Source: Streptomyces sp. NBC_00335
GTDB taxonomy: Bacteria > Actinomycetota > Actinomycetes > Streptomycetales > Streptomycetaceae
Assembly: GCF_036127095.1 (NCBI RefSeq)
Contig: NZ_CP108006.1
Coordinates: 434,001 to 498,000, forward strand
DNA length: 64,000 nucleotides
Direction: 5' to 3'
Position numbers and translations under genes: made by a program. The notes below the pieces were generated by a model. It was not told where the DNA came from. It made no database searches and worked only from the letters and a program-made list of their open reading frames with translations. Below are positions 62,805 through 64,000 of this stretch, piece after piece. Each line of letters begins with the position of its first letter. The stretch's first letter is position 1.

Positions 62805-62984
62805 ATGGAGTCGTCGAGGGCAGTGGAAGCGCTGTGGGAGCGGGTCCAGGCCCAAAGGGTGTTCCGTGCCGCGTCGTTCTGGACCGTCCGTGACGGACTG
62901 ATCGTCCGTGGGCGCGAGTACTGGACGAGTCTTGGCGCCGACCCTCGACCGGAGTGGCGGGTTCCCTTCGTCGAGCCCATGTAG
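62805..62984 (+). pseudogene. Truncated NTF2/SnoaL-like remnant
   Basis: A 59-codon frame reads ESSRAVEALWERVQAQRVF, a normal SnoaL-like N-terminus, joined directly to FWTVRDGLIVRGREYWTSLG, its normal C-terminal strand. The middle of the roughly 110-aa cone fold is missing without a frame break. Either an internal deletion or a short reinvented peptide; a pseudogene is more likely. Confidence 0.5.
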
Positions 62985-63272
62985 GCGGGCCTACACCACA
63001 GCCAAAGGTGCGGACTTGAGCATGGGGCGGCTGACCGGATCACCCTGCGCGCACGGAGGACCCCGGGGCCTCGATCGCTCCCAAGGGCGCAGGCCGCCAT
63101 GAGGGTTTCCCTCGGGGTTTCCCGTTGCCCGTTCGGGTGGTGCCACGTCCGGCCCTCGACGGGGCACGGCGGCGGCCGACAGGCTGGTCACGGGTGCGGA
63201 ACCGACGGCCAAGTGCCGGGCGGACTGCCGTGCTTCACCACCACCGTGCCGTGTGAAACGAGGTCTCCCATC
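62985..63272. other. Intergenic region before the NlpC/P60 gene
   Basis: No supported gene. A short hairpin (GTAGG-CGGG-CCTAC, 62981-62994) follows the NTF2-like remnant's stop. Otherwise nothing recognised. Confidence 0.5.
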
Positions 63273-64000
63273 GTGCTGCGCCGAACAGGTCTCATCGGAA
63301 CGCTCCTCGCGCTCCTGGCCGTGCTCCTCTCCACCCCCGCCGCCCCGGCGGCCGCCGACAGCGGTTGCCGGGTCCTGGCCCCCGGGGCCTCGGCGGCGGC
63401 CGAGCGTGCCGTCGCCGCCGCCTGCGAGGAGGTGGGAAAGGGGGTCTGGTACACCTGGGGCGGTGGTCACGGCCCGACGCCCGGTGCCACGTACGGGCAG
63501 GTGGACCCCACCGATCCGGCGAGCGAGCACGATCCCGAACGGCTCGGCTTCGACTGTTCGGGACTCGTCCGCCACGCCTATGCGCGGGCCACCGGCTCGG
63601 ACCCGCTCGACGGGGTGGCCAGTGCGCAGTACTACACGCACCGCGCGGCCGCGCGCTTCACCGCCGCCCAGGGGCTCGCGCCGCTGCTCCCCGGTGACCT
63701 GCTGGTGTGGGGGACCTCCCGGGACCTGCACCACATCGCCCTCTACCTCGGGGCGGGCAAGATGGCGGAGGCCCGGCAGTCGGGTACCAAGCTGATGGTC
63801 AGCGAGGTCACCGACGCCCGGCTGTCGAACGGCTATTACGGGGCCGTCCGCGTGGACACCGGCCCGGTCACCGGACACGTGTTCCAGACCTGGGGCGCCG
63901 GCGTCTGGACCAAGGAGCGCCCGGCCACGGCTGCCGCGCGCGTCTACGCCTTCCCCGGGCCGACGACGATCCGAGTGGAATGCCAGAAGCACGCGGAGTC
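63273..64000 (+). CDS. Secreted NlpC/P60-type peptidase, 3' end outside the window
   Basis: About 242 codons visible. The signal peptide RRTGLIGTLLALLAVLLSTP ends near AAPAAA. The NlpC/P60 domain has the catalytic Cys in LGFDCSGLVRHAY, and the His region DLHHIALYLGAGKM. The GTG at 63273 has GAGG nine bases upstream. Such enzymes cut peptidoglycan stem peptides. The domain order (catalytic domain first, then about 60 further residues before the edge) leaves room for another C-terminal domain. Confidence 0.88.
   Translation, partial: MLRRTGLIGTLLALLAVLLSTPAAPAAADSGCRVLAPGASAAAERAVAAACEEVGKGVWYTWGGGHGPTPGATYGQVDPTDPASEHDPERLGFDCSGLVRHAYARATGSDPLDGVASAQYYTHRAAARFTAAQGLAPLLPGDLLVWGTSRDLHHIALYLGAGKMAEARQSGTKLMVSEVTDARLSNGYYGAVRVDTGPVTGHVFQTWGAGVWTKERPATAAARVYAFPGPTTIRVECQKHAE

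Overview
This is high-GC actinobacterial DNA, almost certainly Streptomyces. Coding bias is strong in the third codon position, GTG starts and ATGA overlaps are frequent, and the families present (DUF4241, DinB/DUF664, SUKH, LmeA, MmpL, F420-type oxidoreductase, rifampin monooxygenase) are typical of that genus.

Layout. (1) 1-2960: a DnaE-type polymerase III alpha subunit running off the left edge, with a LexA-like box upstream. (2) About 3.3-16.9 kb: a mobile-element-rich accessory island. It holds a DUF4241 gene, two divergent DUF1963-like paralogues separated by an IS5-family element, a decayed small gene, an ISL3-family element with SUKH and DUF6959 genes inside its inverted repeats, a DinB gene enclosed with an IS5 transposase, a NUDIX hydrolase, an unknown 233-aa protein and an IS110 element. 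Copies of a short motif (GCGTTCTAGTTGGC-like, three of them beside CAGTCACA) punctuate the island. (3) 16.9-22.4 kb: a GNAT/helical-repeat fusion, a pyridoxamine 5'-phosphate oxidase-fold F420-type enzyme, an SDR fragment, and a rifampin monooxygenase with a perfect rifamycin-associated element upstream. (4) 22.5-27.3 kb: a lipoprotein, then a coupled secreted phosphoesterase / MFS / propeller operon. (5) 27.3-34.2 kb: an alpha-fucoside uptake and degradation operon (binding protein, two permeases, 2-hydroxyacid dehydrogenase, GH29) next to a DeoR/LacI-hybrid regulator. (6) 34.3-47.8 kb: RNase HI; MmpL and TetR-LmeA divergent over TGTCA operators; MmpS-like lipoprotein; ADP-ribosylglycohydrolase; methyltransferase; VanZ; an OmpR-type two-component system; a D,D-carboxypeptidase; an amidase; a NIPSNAP protein. 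(7) 47.8-58.6 kb: ClC transporter, cytochrome P450, YciO/Sua5 protein, a coupled NCS2 permease/arylsulfotransferase pair opposite an XRE-cupin regulator, an AI-2E-type permease and a small I36-like secreted protein. (8) 58.7-64 kb: a 1341-aa XRE-nSTAND-WD40 protein, an NTF2-like remnant and a partial NlpC/P60 hydrolase.

The least ordinary part is the island. Three transposase loci each appear to enclose host-type genes between inverted ends with matching target duplications. The clearest is the ISL3 element (8789-11862): 29 of 31 matching terminal bases and an 8-bp duplication, inserted into one arm of a perfect 19-bp hairpin. Functions were assigned from motifs and remembered family features; no database search was run.
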